A stretch of 64,000 bases of DNA, from the NCBI RefSeq assembly GCF_000382345.1, contig NZ_KB908076.1, positions 62,001 through 126,000 of the forward strand, written 5' to 3'. Source of the stretch: Massilia niastensis DSM 21313. GTDB taxonomy: Bacteria > Pseudomonadota > Gammaproteobacteria > Burkholderiales > Burkholderiaceae_D. The notes under the pieces are model-generated. The model was given only the letters and a program-made list of their open reading frames with translations. It was not told the DNA's origin and made no database searches. Each line of letters starts with the position of its first letter. Positions within the stretch are counted from its first letter, which is position 1. The translations under genes were made by a program, and so were the position numbers. Positions 51,174-60,778 of the stretch are shown here, one piece after another.

Positions 51174-52184
51174 TCAGACCGGGCAGCTGCTGCCGGCGCG
51201 GTAGTCGATGACCTTGATCTTGCCGTTGATGATGTCGGTGCGGACAGCGTTGACGCGCTTTTCCATCTCGGGCGAGACGAGCTTGCGGTTGTCCTTGTCC
51301 AGGACCCAGTCCACGCCGCCTTCCTTCAGGCCCTTGTAGGTGACGCCGGCCTTCCAGGTGCCGTTCTTCTGCGCCATGAACGAGTCGTACACGGCCACGT
51401 CCACGCGCTTGACCATCGAGGTCAGCATCGTGCCCGGGTGCAGGTAGTTCTGGTTCGAGTCGACGCCGATCGCCAGCTTGCCTTTTTCCTTGGCCATCTG
51501 CAGCGAACCCATGCCGCTGCCGCCGGCCACCGCGAACACCACGTCGGCGCCGCGGTCGAACTGGGCGCGCGCCAGCTCGCCGCCCTTGGCCGGGTCGTTC
51601 CAGGCGGCGGCGGTGGTGCCGACCATGTTCTGGACGATCTCGATCTTCGGATACTGGGCCTTGGCGCCCTGCGCGTAGCCGCAGGCGAACGCGCGGATCA
51701 GGGGGATGTCCATGCCGCCGACGAAGCCCAGCTTCTTCGACTTCGATGCCATGGCGGCGGCGACGCCGACCAGGTAGGAGCCTTCCTGCTCCTTGAACAT
51801 CACCGAGTTGATGTTGTTACCCGGCGCGATGCTGTCGATCAGCACGAAGCGCACGTTCGGGAATTCCTTCGCAACCTTCTGGACCGCCTGGGTCTGCGAG
51901 AAGCCGATGGCGGCGATCAGGTCGAGCTTCTTGCGCGCGAGGCCGCGCATCACCTGCTCGGCCTGGGTATCGCTGCTGGCCTGGGCTTCGAAGACCTTGA
52001 TGCCGGTTTCTTTCGAGAAGCGCTGCAGGCCTTCGAATGCCGACTGGTTGAACGATTTGTCGAACTTGCCGCCGGCGTCGTAGACCATGCCGAGCTTGGG
52101 TGCGCCCGGCGTAGGGGCGGCTGCCATGGCGGTTCCGGCGACGGATAGTGCCGCAATCGTCATGCTGAGTTGCTTGAATTTCAT
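51174..52184 (-). CDS. BMP-family nucleoside-binding lipoprotein/periplasmic protein
   Basis: A 336-residue BMP/PnrA-like substrate-binding protein. A signal peptide ends about residue 22 (AMA), and no lipobox Cys is present, so it is soluble. Family motifs are GMVYDAGGKFDKSFNQSAFEG, DIPLIRAFACGY and AFNQ-type PGTMLTSMVKRVD. BMP proteins bind purine nucleosides such as inosine, guanosine and adenosine. It heads the operon; its ATG at 52182-52184 follows AGGAGCTAATTC. The C-terminus ends with a Cys pair-like SSCPV. Confidence 0.9.
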   Translation of the reverse strand: MKFKQLSMTIAALSVAGTAMAAAPTPGAPKLGMVYDAGGKFDKSFNQSAFEGLQRFSKETGIKVFEAQASSDTQAEQVMRGLARKKLDLIAAIGFSQTQAVQKVAKEFPNVRFVLIDSIAPGNNINSVMFKEQEGSYLVGVAAAMASKSKKLGFVGGMDIPLIRAFACGYAQGAKAQYPKIEIVQNMVGTTAAAWNDPAKGGELARAQFDRGADVVFAVAGGSGMGSLQMAKEKGKLAIGVDSNQNYLHPGTMLTSMVKRVDVAVYDSFMAQKNGTWKAGVTYKGLKEGGVDWVLDKDNRKLVSPEMEKRVNAVRTDIINGKIKVIDYRAGSSCPV

Positions 52185-52548
52185 GAATTAGCTCCTGGAA
52201 TAGCGATATTGTACCCGGCGCAACCTTACCGCTGGACGGGCAGCGCAAGCTGCAATCATCCACGGGTGCATGCGGACCGGACATCGCGCTGCGCGATTGT
52301 GTCAGTCCAAGGGCACTCGTGGGGTTTCAATTTGTATCGGGGCCATGATTTTTCCCGCTAGAAGCCTTGCCTTGTAGCATGCCCACAACAGGCGGTTCTT
52401 CGGGTGGATCGGCCGCGATGCCGCGCGTGATTCGCCATACCTGGACCTACGCAGCTTAGCCTATCAAATATGCATCAATCGACATATTGATGACAAATAC
52501 GATTTTACTTGCCAATTTATTCGGAAGAAATATAACTGCCGACAACAT
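52185..52548. other. promoter region of the nucleoside transporter operon
   Basis: This 364-base gap upstream of the binding-protein gene and downstream of the convergent-facing hydrolase end contains one clear dyad: CATCAAT (52473-52479) and ATTGATG (52486-52492) around CGACAT, in a very AT-rich stretch. No purine riboswitch fold was recognisable by eye. No gene is supported. Confidence 0.45.
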
Positions 52549-53433
52549 TCAACAATTATTTTCTTCGACCTGGACCGGCGGCAAGGCCGCGGGCGTGATC
52601 GGCTGGCTGAACTGGCGGGTGAGGAAACTCGCGATCAGCGCCTGGGTCGCTTCCAGGTAAGGGATGTTCATGTGGTCGGAACCGGGGACGACCTCGTCCG
52701 CCACGAGGTTGGCCAGCTTTGCCACGAGCTGGTCGGTGTGGGAGTGGGGCACCACGTCGTCCTGGGCGGCGCGCAGCACGTAGGTGGGCGCCTTGAGCGA
52801 CGGGGCATACTTGATCGACTCGAAACGGTGGCGCAGCAGGTATTCGATCGGCATCGCGCGGAACTTGCGCTTGGCGATGGCCAGGATCGAATCGTAGGGC
52901 GTGATCAGGGCCACGGAATGGACCGGCCGTTCCTTCGCGATCTGCACCGCGACGCCCGAACCCAGGCTGCGGCCGACCACGGCGATGCGCCGGGCGTCGA
53001 CCTGGCCGCGCTTGGACAGCCAGTCGAACAGGGCGCAGCCATCTTCGATCATGTGGATCTCGGCCGGATCGCCGTGCGAGTCGCCATAGCCGCGGTAATT
53101 CATGGCCAGCACGGTCATGTTGGGGAACAGCTTGCCGGCGTCGCGCACGACCCAGGACACTTCCTCGGAACGGCCGCCGAAGTACAGCACCGCCGGATGC
53201 GGCCCCTGTGTCTGCGGCGTCATCAGCCAGCCGCACAGGCGGGTGCCGTCCCTGGAGCGCAGCACCACCTGGCGGGTGCGGTGGCCGCTGCTGCGCGGAC
53301 TCTGGACTTCACGCTCGATGGTCGGATTGAACACCAGGCGGCGCTGGCTGGCCGCCACGGCAGCAGTCAAGCCCAGCCAGAGCACGCTGGCGACACCTGT
53401 TATTCCCGCAGCCATTTTCTTTGGTGTGTACAT
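52549..53433 (-). CDS. membrane-anchored alpha/beta hydrolase
   Basis: A 294-residue hydrolase with an N-terminal hydrophobic signal-anchor (about residues 10-28) and the alpha/beta fold. The nucleophile is in VVGRSLGSGVA, with Asp and His in RAAQDDVVPHSH and GSDHMNIPY. The oxyanion region YFGGRSEEVSWV and the MNYRGYGDSHG turn match the BEM46/ABHD13-like family. The substrate is unknown. It stands alone between the transporter promoter and the DUF2231 gene. Confidence 0.82.
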   Translation of the reverse strand: MYTPKKMAAGITGVASVLWLGLTAAVAASQRRLVFNPTIEREVQSPRSSGHRTRQVVLRSRDGTRLCGWLMTPQTQGPHPAVLYFGGRSEEVSWVVRDAGKLFPNMTVLAMNYRGYGDSHGDPAEIHMIEDGCALFDWLSKRGQVDARRIAVVGRSLGSGVAVQIAKERPVHSVALITPYDSILAIAKRKFRAMPIEYLLRHRFESIKYAPSLKAPTYVLRAAQDDVVPHSHTDQLVAKLANLVADEVVPGSDHMNIPYLEATQALIASFLTRQFSQPITPAALPPVQVEENNC

Positions 53434-53578
53434 GGCACCAGTCTACGCCCGCCGCCGAGCCTTGTTCTGTGCGCCAGACCGCACTGTGCCATGCACATTC
53501 CAGGAGCAAGGAAATGGTTGCGTTAATACTACAAAAGCTGGCGCGACGGAAACCCGCTTCCATCGCGCAGGGGACAGG

Positions 53579-54118
53579 TCAGTGGGGTGCGGGATTCGCG
53601 GCGGCGGCGTATTTTTCGACGTCCATGAAGCTGTGGTCGATGCGCTCGTCGCCCGGCGCGCCCAGCGCGGGTTTGCCGGCGGTGGGGTCGACGCCTTCGA
53701 CGCGCATGCCCAGTTCGTAGACCATGCGTCCGCCGAACCAGCCGGACACGATCACGCCGGCCGCGGCGAGGGCCGACAGCGCGAACGAGCCGCCGGTGTG
53801 GCGGCGATTATCCTTGCGCATCAGGACATTGGCGGCGGTGGCCGCCAGCGCCGCGCCATTCAGGATCGCGTGCACGTTGGCGGTGCGCTTGACCTCGGTG
53901 TCCTGGTCGATGGTGAGGTAATCCATCGCGCCCGCGACCCCGGCCGCGATGCCGCCCACCAGGCCGCCGGTCAGGCTGTAGTAGGCGGCGTTGGCGTAGT
54001 CGTCGTTGTCGGTGGAGCGGTGCAGGGCGTCGAGGATGAAGGCGAACGGAATCAGCGCGGCGGGCGCGACGACCAGCATCGGGTGCAGGGGATGGCCTGC
54101 GAGGCTTGACTTGGGCAT
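53579..54118 (-). CDS. DUF2231 domain membrane protein
   Basis: A 179-residue inner-membrane protein with about four hydrophobic segments and the N-terminal AGHPLHPMLVVAPAALIPFAF motif that defines DUF2231. The last 35 residues are a soluble tail (DPTAGKPALGAPGDERID). ATG 54118 is chosen because AGGAGAACCCC precedes it and the family N-terminus starts here. Function is unknown; relatives sit near cytochrome and Rieske genes. Confidence 0.8.
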   Translation of the reverse strand: MPKSSLAGHPLHPMLVVAPAALIPFAFILDALHRSTDNDDYANAAYYSLTGGLVGGIAAGVAGAMDYLTIDQDTEVKRTANVHAILNGAALAATAANVLMRKDNRRHTGGSFALSALAAAGVIVSGWFGGRMVYELGMRVEGVDPTAGKPALGAPGDERIDHSFMDVEKYAAAANPAPH

Positions 54119-54250
54119 GGGGTTCTCCTGGGCTCGTGTGGAGTCCAGTGTGGCATAGGAGGGGAGAGGGGATCGCACGCTTGGGTATGGGGATGCCGCG
54201 TATTCCGGTACCATTTCTGTTTTCTGACCGACAACCACTGGAGTCCCCAC

Positions 54251-54553
54251 GTGCACTACGTCCTGACGTACGACCTCGCCCCCGACTACCTCGAACGCCG
54301 CGGCGAATTCCGCGACGCCCACCTGAAGCTGGCCTGGGAAGCCCATGAACGCGGCGAGCTGCTGCTGGCCGGCGCCCTGGCCGAACCGGTCGACCAGGCC
54401 GTCCTGATCTTCCAGTGCGACACCCCCGAACCGGTCCAGCTGTTCGCCGCCAGGGATCCCTACGTGACCCACGGCCTGGTGCGCGCCTTCCACGTGCGCC
54501 AATGGAACACCGTGGTCGGCGAGCAGGCCGCCACCCCGGTCCGCCCCGCCTGA
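54251..54553 (+). CDS. YciI family protein
   Basis: A 100-residue dimeric alpha-beta barrel protein of the YciI family. Motifs RGEFRDAHLKLAWEAHERGELLLAGAL and DPYVTHGLVRAFHVRQWN are typical. The start is GTG at 54251, preceded by GGAGTCCCC. YciI proteins are putative small-molecule enzymes without a firm reaction. It is read in the same direction as the DUF969 gene, 73 bases upstream. Confidence 0.88.
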   Translation: MHYVLTYDLAPDYLERRGEFRDAHLKLAWEAHERGELLLAGALAEPVDQAVLIFQCDTPEPVQLFAARDPYVTHGLVRAFHVRQWNTVVGEQAATPVRPA

Positions 54554-54626
54554 TTCTCTGCAGGAAGGGCCCTGGACATCAGGTAATATTGCCCGGCTTT
54601 CAAAACAATAAATAGCCGGAGAGTTC

Positions 54627-55319
54627 ATGCAATCTGCCGTCAACCTGTGGCCGCTGCTCGGCGTAGCGGTCATCATCGCGGGCTTCCTGCTGCGCGCCAA
54701 CCCGGTGCTGGTGGTCGTCGCGGCCTGCGGCGTCACCGGCGCCGCCGCCGCCATGCCGGTCATGGCCATCCTCGAGTCGCTCGGCAATGCCTTCGTCAAG
54801 ACCCGCAACCTGCCGCTGATCCTGCTGCTGCCCCTGGCCGCCATCGGCCTGCTCGAACGCCATGGCCTGCGCGAGCGCGCCCAGGCCGCGATCGCCAGGG
54901 TGCATTCGGCCACCGCCGGCCGCCTCCTGATCGTCTACCTGTTCGCGCGCGAAACCTCGGCCGCCGCCGGCCTGACGAGTTTGGGCGGCCAGGCCTCGAT
55001 GGTGCGCCCGCTGGTGGCGCCGATGGCCGAAGCGGCCGCCGAAGCGAAGTTCGGACCGCTGCCCGAAGCCCTGCGCCACCGCATCCGCGCGATGGCCGCC
55101 GCCACCGACAACGTCGGCCTGTTCTTCGGCGAGGACATCTTCGTCGCCTTCGGCGCCATCGTGCTGATGCAGACCATCCTGCAGGCCGAGGGCATCGCCG
55201 TCGATCCGCTGCACATGGCGCTGTGGGGCATCCCGACCGCGATCACGGCCTTCATCATCCATGCCTGGAACCTGCGCCGCCTGGACGCCCACATCGTTCG
55301 TGAAATGGGCAAGGCATGA
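54627..55319 (+). CDS. DUF969 inner-membrane transporter subunit
   Basis: A 230-residue membrane protein with about six hydrophobic segments and the conserved [20 protein letters not shown] region that defines DUF969. It nearly always occurs with DUF979 and a pyroglutamyl peptidase, and the pair is thought to transport 5-oxoproline or a related acid. The start codon of the DUF979 gene overlaps its stop (ATGA). Confidence 0.8.
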   Translation: MQSAVNLWPLLGVAVIIAGFLLRANPVLVVVAACGVTGAAAAMPVMAILESLGNAFVKTRNLPLILLLPLAAIGLLERHGLRERAQAAIARVHSATAGRLLIVYLFARETSAAAGLTSLGGQASMVRPLVAPMAEAAAEAKFGPLPEALRHRIRAMAAATDNVGLFFGEDIFVAFGAIVLMQTILQAEGIAVDPLHMALWGIPTAITAFIIHAWNLRRLDAHIVREMGKA

Positions 55320-56272
55320 CCATCGCGCTCGAACATTTCTACGTGCTGGTCGGCCTGCTGCTGGGCGCGGTGGCCGTGATGAACCTGCTGGACCGCAGCA
55401 ACCCGCGCCGCTTCAGCACGGCGCTGTTCTGGGGACTGTATGCGCTGCTGTACCTGGCTGGCGAACGCATGCCGGCGGCGGCGGTCGGCGCCCTGATGAT
55501 CCTGATGGCCCTGGTCGCGGGCTTCGGCGGCGCCCATGGCGGCAAGCCGTCCACGCTGCCCGAGGAAGCGCGCCGCGCCAGCGCCGCGCGCCTCGGCAAC
55601 CGCCTGTTCCTGCCCGCGCTGCTGCTGCCCATCGTGACCGTGATCGGCGCGACCCTGCTGAAGGACGTGCAGGTGGGCGGCCTGCCGCTGCTCGATCCGA
55701 AGCACCTGACCCTGGTGAGCCTGGGCTGCGCCGCCGTCATCGCCCTGGGCGCGGCCTGCTGGCTGACGCGCGCCACGCCGCTGCAGGGCGTGCGCGAGGC
55801 GCGCCGCCTGATCGATGCGATCAGCTGGGCCGTGGTGCTGCCGCACATGCTGGCCGTGCTGGGACTGCTGTTCACCGAGGCCGGCGTGGGCAAGGCGGTG
55901 GCCCACGTCACCACCTCCTATATCGGCATGGATTCGCGCTTCATCGCGGTGGCGGTGTTCTGCCTCGGCATGGCGCTGTTCACCATCGTGATGGGCAACG
56001 GCTTCGCGGCGTTTCCCGTGATGGCGGGCGGCGTCGGCATTCCGGTGCTGGTCGGCGTGTACGGCGCCAATCCGGCCGTGATGGCGGCGATCGGCATGTT
56101 CAGCGCGTATTGCGGTACATTGATGACGCCGATGGCGGCCAACTTCAACATCGTGCCGGCGGCGCTGCTCGACCTGCCCGACAAGAACGCCGTGATCCGC
56201 GCCCAGGTGCCGACCGCGCTGCCGCTGCTGGTCGCGAACATCTTCCTGCTCTACTTCCTGATGAACCAATGA
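55316..56272 (+). CDS. DUF979 inner-membrane transporter subunit
   Basis: A 318-residue polytopic protein with about nine hydrophobic segments and the family sequence [19 protein letters not shown], followed by [22 protein letters not shown] 55316 overlaps the DUF969 stop and its own TGA overlaps the pcp start, so all three proteins are probably made in equal amounts. Function of the pair is inferred from context, not established. Confidence 0.8.
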   Translation: MTIALEHFYVLVGLLLGAVAVMNLLDRSNPRRFSTALFWGLYALLYLAGERMPAAAVGALMILMALVAGFGGAHGGKPSTLPEEARRASAARLGNRLFLPALLLPIVTVIGATLLKDVQVGGLPLLDPKHLTLVSLGCAAVIALGAACWLTRATPLQGVREARRLIDAISWAVVLPHMLAVLGLLFTEAGVGKAVAHVTTSYIGMDSRFIAVAVFCLGMALFTIVMGNGFAAFPVMAGGVGIPVLVGVYGANPAVMAAIGMFSAYCGTLMTPMAANFNIVPAALLDLPDKNAVIRAQVPTALPLLVANIFLLYFLMNQ

Positions 56273-56916
56273 TCAAGACTGTGCTGCTCACCGGCTTCGA
56301 GCCGTTCAACAAGGCGACCGTCAACCCGGCCTGGGAGGCCGTGCGCGCGCTCGACGGCTGGCAAGGTGCGAATTTCCGGGTGGAGGTGCGCCAGCTGCCG
56401 TGCGTATTCGGGCAGGCCATCGACGCCATCGCGCGCGCAGTGGACGAGCTATACCCCGACCTGGTGATCGCGGTGGGGCAGGCGGGCGGGCGCCCCGACA
56501 TCTCGGTGGAGCGGATCGCGATCAATGTCGACGATGCGTCCATCCTCGACAACGGCGGCCTGCAGCCGGTCGACCAGCCCATCGTGGCCGGCGGACCGGC
56601 GGCCTATTTCTCGACCCTGCCGATCAAGGCCATCGTGCATGCGCTGCGCGAACGGGGGCTGGTGGCGGGCGTGTCGCAGACGGCCGGCACCTTCGTCTGC
56701 AACCACGTGTTCTATGGCCTGATGCACCACGTGGCGGGACGGGAGCTGAAGGCCGGCTTCATCCACGTTCCCTTCCTGCCGGAGCAGGCCGAGGGGCGTC
56801 CCGAGAATCCGCCGTCGATGGCGCTGGACGACATCGTTGCGGGCATCAGGACGGCGGTGGAGGTGTCGCTGGCGGTCGAGCGTGACATTGCCGAAACGGG
56901 CGGGGCGACGCACTGA
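56269..56916 (+). CDS. pcp: pyroglutamyl-peptidase I
   Basis: A 215-residue cysteine peptidase removing N-terminal pyroglutamate from peptides. The catalytic Glu is in [16 protein letters not shown], the Cys in [15 protein letters not shown] and the His in [10 protein letters not shown]. Length is normal. ATG 56269 overlaps the DUF979 stop. The product 5-oxoproline would be the substrate for a transporter or oxoprolinase, the former perhaps being DUF969/979. Confidence 0.95.
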   Translation: MIKTVLLTGFEPFNKATVNPAWEAVRALDGWQGANFRVEVRQLPCVFGQAIDAIARAVDELYPDLVIAVGQAGGRPDISVERIAINVDDASILDNGGLQPVDQPIVAGGPAAYFSTLPIKAIVHALRERGLVAGVSQTAGTFVCNHVFYGLMHHVAGRELKAGFIHVPFLPEQAEGRPENPPSMALDDIVAGIRTAVEVSLAVERDIAETGGATH

Positions 56917-57101
56917 TACGCATGCTCGCCGGCAGAAGCGAGGTGTTATCGTCGATCGATGTCACTGTGAACAAAGCTCCGCAAGCGGCCAGGAGCATCC
57001 GTTCAGGGGCAATCCTCAGGCAGGCCTCATGGGATTGCCGAACTTCTGGTTGGAGCGACAGGCCCCTGTCGGTTCGGTCGCCGCTCCGGTATCATTCTGG
57101 G

Positions 57102-57743
57102 ATGAATGAGATTTCTTTCCTTCCATTTGTCATTGGTGTCGCGGGCGGAAGCGGCAGTGGCAAGTCAACGGTGTCCCAGCAAGTGCGAGCGTCGTTTGGC
57201 GCTGATATGGTCTCGGTCGTGATGCAGGACGATTACTACTGCGACCAGTCCGATCTCCCGCCTGAAGTCCGCCGCAAGCAGAACTACGACCATCCGCAGG
57301 CCTTCGACTGGCCACTGCTGGTACGGCACGTCCAGACCTTGCGCAATGGCGAAGCGATCGAGATGCCGGAGTACGATTTCACGATCGACAACCGCTCCAA
57401 CAAGACCATTCCAGTCAAACCGGCCCCGGTCATCGTGATCGAAGGCCTGTTTGCCTTGTATGACGCGGACTTGCGCAACATGATGTCGCTGAAGATCTTT
57501 GTCGACACCGCCCCCGACGTCCGCTTCATCCGCCGCATGCAAAGGGATATTACCGAACGCGGCCGCTCGCTGGAGAGCATCGTCGACCAGTACCTGGAAA
57601 CGGTACGGCCGATGCACAAGCAATTCATCGAGCCAAGCAAGCGCCACGCCGATGTCATTTTGCCTCACGGCGCGAATGGCCCGGCAGTCGATGTCATTAC
57701 CACCAAGGTAGCGAGCGTCATCGGCCAGTTGAAGCGGCCCTGA
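57102..57743 (+). CDS. udk: uridine kinase
   Basis: A 213-residue P-loop kinase phosphorylating uridine or cytidine to the monophosphate. Walker A is GVAGGSGSGKST, followed by the family MQDDYYCDQSDLP region, ENYDHP-type QNYDHPQAFDW, and IVIEGLFALYD. I choose ATG 57102 rather than the longer upstream frame. The ribosome site is weak. It could salvage nucleosides imported by the BMP transporter, but the distance and separate transcription make this loose. Confidence 0.88.
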   Translation: MNEISFLPFVIGVAGGSGSGKSTVSQQVRASFGADMVSVVMQDDYYCDQSDLPPEVRRKQNYDHPQAFDWPLLVRHVQTLRNGEAIEMPEYDFTIDNRSNKTIPVKPAPVIVIEGLFALYDADLRNMMSLKIFVDTAPDVRFIRRMQRDITERGRSLESIVDQYLETVRPMHKQFIEPSKRHADVILPHGANGPAVDVITTKVASVIGQLKRP

Positions 57744-57783
57744 TCTTAGCGCCTGAAATTCTCGCGAATGTCTGGGCGAGTAC

Positions 57784-59316
57784 TCAGGCCTGGCCGACGA
57801 TAGTGATGTTCGCGTCCGTGCCGTCCGTGTAGATCCCCATGAGGGTGCTTCCCGAGAAGGTGTTGTTGGAAATAATGGTGGGACTGCCGTAAACGTAAGT
57901 CAGCGAGATATGCGCCTGGAATGGGCTGGGTGTTTTCCCTCCGCTGCGCCGGTTCAGGACGGAAAAGGTGCAGTTTGAATCCATTTTGTTGGAATCGATC
58001 TTGTGGCCGCCTGTGTCGGGCCACGTGGCGGGGACGCCGCCGCCATACACCTGGATACCGCTCCCTTCATTGTTCGAGATAACGTTGCCGTAGACCGAGC
58101 ACTTGCTGGTCCCATCGTCCACACCGATGCCGACGCCTTCCGAACCGTTGTCCCGCGGACCGCCGTAGTTATAGTTGAACCTGCAGGTATTGTAGCGGAT
58201 CGTATGTCCGGCTACGGCGCCCTGTCCGGCCGCCGACGATAGCTCGATACCCCGGCCGTAATAGGTGCTGGCCAATGTCCCGCCATTGGAATTGCAGACG
58301 TTGCGCTCAATGATGTAAGACCTGGCAACGCCAGTGATATGAATTCCGAAATTCATATTCTTGCTGCAGTTATTGTTGCCCACGTAGCTGCGATCTCCAC
58401 TGTTGATGAAGATGCCGGTCAGCATACCGGTCACGGTATTCTTGTCCAGCGTGGCAGCGTCCCCCCGGACAAGGTAGATGCCGATCGCTCTGCGGTTCGG
58501 GTTGTAATCGACACCGGGTGGCGGAGAAACGCGGTTCCCGCGAATCACAAGACGCTTGAGGAAGGCGGCGCTGTCGTACGTTTCACAGCGGATGCCATGC
58601 GATGCCACCGTGCCGCCGCCGCGGTGGCGGACAGTATTGGTGAGCAGGCGGATGTCGTCGATACTGGCGTTCGCTGCCACCAGGATCCCCTGGTTGCCAT
58701 GCGTGGGGCCGTTGCTGATGACGTCGAGCACACAGCCGGAGACGGTCACGTGGTTTTTTTCGAAGATATACACGCCGGCACAATTCGACGTCACGTTGTT
58801 ATTTTCGAAAACGCAGTTATTGCCCAGCCAAATGATCGCCACGTCGCTGTCTTCCGGCAAGGCGCTATTCCGGATGTCCAGGTTGCGGTAGGTGACGAAA
58901 TCGCGCTCCTGTTTATACGCCGCGATCGAGGCGCCGTCGGCCGGCGTGGTGGGCGCCCCCGGCAGGATGATGACCGGTTTGGGCCGTGAAGCATCGTCGC
59001 TGCCGTTGGATCGATAATAAGCGCCAATCGTGATGCGCTGGGACGCAGTGCCGCTTGCCGACACCTGGAAGACACCCGAATACGTCGTGCCTCGTTTCTG
59101 CAGGTAGGTATGGCCAGGCGCCCAGGAAACGCTGGCCCATGAGCGGAAAGGGCTGGCAAGCGTTCCGTTACCCGGACCGGTGACAGTTGGATCGATGTAA
59201 TGCACATTCGCGTTGCGTCCGGTTTGGGCCATTGCGAACCTGGGAAGCACTGTCCCCGCGCACGCGGAGACGCCCACGCTGGAGGCAATCCGAAGGAAGT
59301 CTCTTCTCTTGGTCAT
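57784..59316 (-). CDS. Tat-exported right-handed beta-helix protein
   Basis: A 510-residue protein starting with a twin-arginine signal (TKRRDFLRIASS) cut near residue 30 (AMA). The rest consists of about twelve NosD/pectate-lyase-like coils rich in N-x-x-S/T-G and repeated NNTV-type turns (VFENNNVTSN, NTVRHRGG, NTVTGM, NNCSKN). No polysaccharide-lyase catalytic set is recognisable. It may bind or cleave a surface glycan. ATG 59316 is preferred to a TTG five codons upstream because the Tat motif begins here. Confidence 0.75.
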   Translation of the reverse strand: MTKRRDFLRIASSVGVSACAGTVLPRFAMAQTGRNANVHYIDPTVTGPGNGTLASPFRSWASVSWAPGHTYLQKRGTTYSGVFQVSASGTASQRITIGAYYRSNGSDDASRPKPVIILPGAPTTPADGASIAAYKQERDFVTYRNLDIRNSALPEDSDVAIIWLGNNCVFENNNVTSNCAGVYIFEKNHVTVSGCVLDVISNGPTHGNQGILVAANASIDDIRLLTNTVRHRGGGTVASHGIRCETYDSAAFLKRLVIRGNRVSPPPGVDYNPNRRAIGIYLVRGDAATLDKNTVTGMLTGIFINSGDRSYVGNNNCSKNMNFGIHITGVARSYIIERNVCNSNGGTLASTYYGRGIELSSAAGQGAVAGHTIRYNTCRFNYNYGGPRDNGSEGVGIGVDDGTSKCSVYGNVISNNEGSGIQVYGGGVPATWPDTGGHKIDSNKMDSNCTFSVLNRRSGGKTPSPFQAHISLTYVYGSPTIISNNTFSGSTLMGIYTDGTDANITIVGQA

Positions 59317-59769
59317 GACTGTTCCAATCAAGATCTGACAAACATGGCGCCAGTCCCTTCAGCCGGTTGCCGGCCGTTCTGCGCTCGACCGTACTGGCTA
59401 CAGTGTTCTGTACGCCTGGACATGCTAAGCTTTGTGCTCGCGATGCGGCAACGACTCTTTGTCAAAACAAGAGAACTGCCGCCAGGCTGAGTTGTGGCAA
59501 TGCCAATTCCCACCATCAAGTAGGTCGACATGATGTGCCGCGCTGGTCGACAGGAAGACTCAGCCGCTACACGGCGCAGGCGCACCAGACATGTTCCTTG
59601 TGACCCGTGACCGCAACAGCTTCGAGCGATTGAAAGAGTTGAACGTACTGCCGTAGTCAGGCTACGTAGCGCGGCCAAGCCAAGTTGGCGGGCTCAATTG
59701 AGAGGTATGATCGTTCCATCGCCCTCGAGCTTGAATTGAGTTCGATCTTTTGGTTAAAGGAGAACCGCC
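59317..59769. other. intergenic region without a supported gene
   Basis: These 453 bases are of lower GC than the surroundings. Short frames exist (for example one ending in FERLKELNVLP at TAG 59655), but none has a start, a ribosome site and a recognisable family. I see no repeats or hairpins of note here. Confidence 0.45.
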
Positions 59770-60069
59770 ATGCGCGCTTTGATTTTGTCGGCAGCGAGCG
59801 TATTTTGCTTGCTCGGGTGTACGACTCCTCAAGAACAAGCACTAAAGCAACAAGCTGAGATGAATCGCATGATGGCCGAATTCGGGCCAGCCTGCGTTCA
59901 GCTGGGCTATCCGGCGAATTCAGACCCTTGGCGGAACTGTGTTGTTCAGTTAGCCGCGAAGAACGACAGCAAGCGCAGTGGCGTATCGACGTCCATTTTT
60001 GGCAGCTGGGGAAGGAGCGGCTGGGGCAGCGGTTCCGGCGTGGGCATTGGCATCGGGGTGGGACGCTAG
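59770..60069 (+). CDS. small lipoprotein with Gly/Ser-rich tail
   Basis: A 99-residue lipoprotein: lipobox CLLGC (Cys about residue 17), a helical middle (PQEQALKQQAEMNRMMAEFG) and a C-terminus of GSWGRSGWGSGSGVGIGIGVG. Conserved cysteines pair with DPWRNCVVQL. ATG follows AAGGAGAACCGCC. No function is known; it resembles YMGG-like/ PGRS-tailed lipoproteins of unknown role. Confidence 0.7.
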   Translation: MRALILSAASVFCLLGCTTPQEQALKQQAEMNRMMAEFGPACVQLGYPANSDPWRNCVVQLAAKNDSKRSGVSTSIFGSWGRSGWGSGSGVGIGIGVGR

Positions 60070-60139
60070 GCATGTTTGAAGCACGGCCAGGTGCTGCTAC
60101 ACTCGCGTGCTTCACACGGCAAACATCCTTGAACAAGAC

Positions 60140-60496
60140 ATGAAGAGTAGTTCGAACAGCGGCCTGGTCTATTCCACCGATGGCGGGCGCATGTGCCCGG
60201 AATGCCGGCGGCCCCTCCCGGAATGCATGTGCAAGGCCAAGGCCCTCGCTACGGGCGATGGTGTGGTGCGCGTGTCGCGCCAGACGAAGGGCCGGGGCGG
60301 CAAGAGTGTGACGCTCATCAAGGGGCTCGCGCTCGATGCCACCGCACTGGCGCTACTGGGCAAGCAGTTGCGGACGGCATGCGGCTCGGGCGGAACCGTG
60401 AAGGATGGCGTGATCGAAGTGCAGGGCGACCACTGCGAGCTGGTCATGGACACCCTCAGAAAGCATGGCCACCATCCGAAGCGTGCTGGTGGCTGA
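60140..60496 (+). CDS. YciH/SUI1-type translation factor
   Basis: A 118-residue eIF1-like protein. An N-terminal zinc-knuckle-like CPECRRPLPECMC precedes the SUI1 domain (GRGGKSVTLIKGLALD, LGKQLRTACGSGGTVKDGVIEVQGDH). YciH proteins bind the 30S subunit and influence start-codon choice. ATG 60140 is used; an upstream in-frame start would add eleven unrelated residues. It is 70 bases from the lipoprotein gene. Confidence 0.9.
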   Translation: MKSSSNSGLVYSTDGGRMCPECRRPLPECMCKAKALATGDGVVRVSRQTKGRGGKSVTLIKGLALDATALALLGKQLRTACGSGGTVKDGVIEVQGDHCELVMDTLRKHGHHPKRAGG

Positions 60497-60778
60497 AGCG
60501 TTGAAACGCCGAATGCCTGCATACGGCCAGAAGCAGTCCAGTGCAGGCCTGGGTGTCGGGTTCGAAGGCGCTCTTTTTGTCGGGCGCAACCCTGGCGTTG
60601 TCCCTCGATGAAGGCCTCATCGTTGCGGTGAAGCCCCGCCGCGGCATGGATCACCCTTGCCCCTCATTCATGGCTGAGCAGTACATCTTGCTTAACTCCA
60701 AGCTCATACGATATTGTCTCGCGTAAATACAGTGCGGCCAATGCTGAGCGCCGCGCTGCCAGCCAAGGAGAAGTAGAA

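Noticed and set aside
52185-52548. Purine riboswitch upstream of the nucleoside importer
   Set aside because: No conserved junction or P1-P3 pattern was recognisable by eye.
59592-59655. short frame MFLVTRDRNSFERLKELNVLP
   Set aside because: Only about 20 codons and no ribosome site; could be a gene tail but nothing supports it.
60541-60726. 61-codon frame between YciH and CPBP genes
   Set aside because: First Met is inside non-conserved sequence without a ribosome site; no family recognised.
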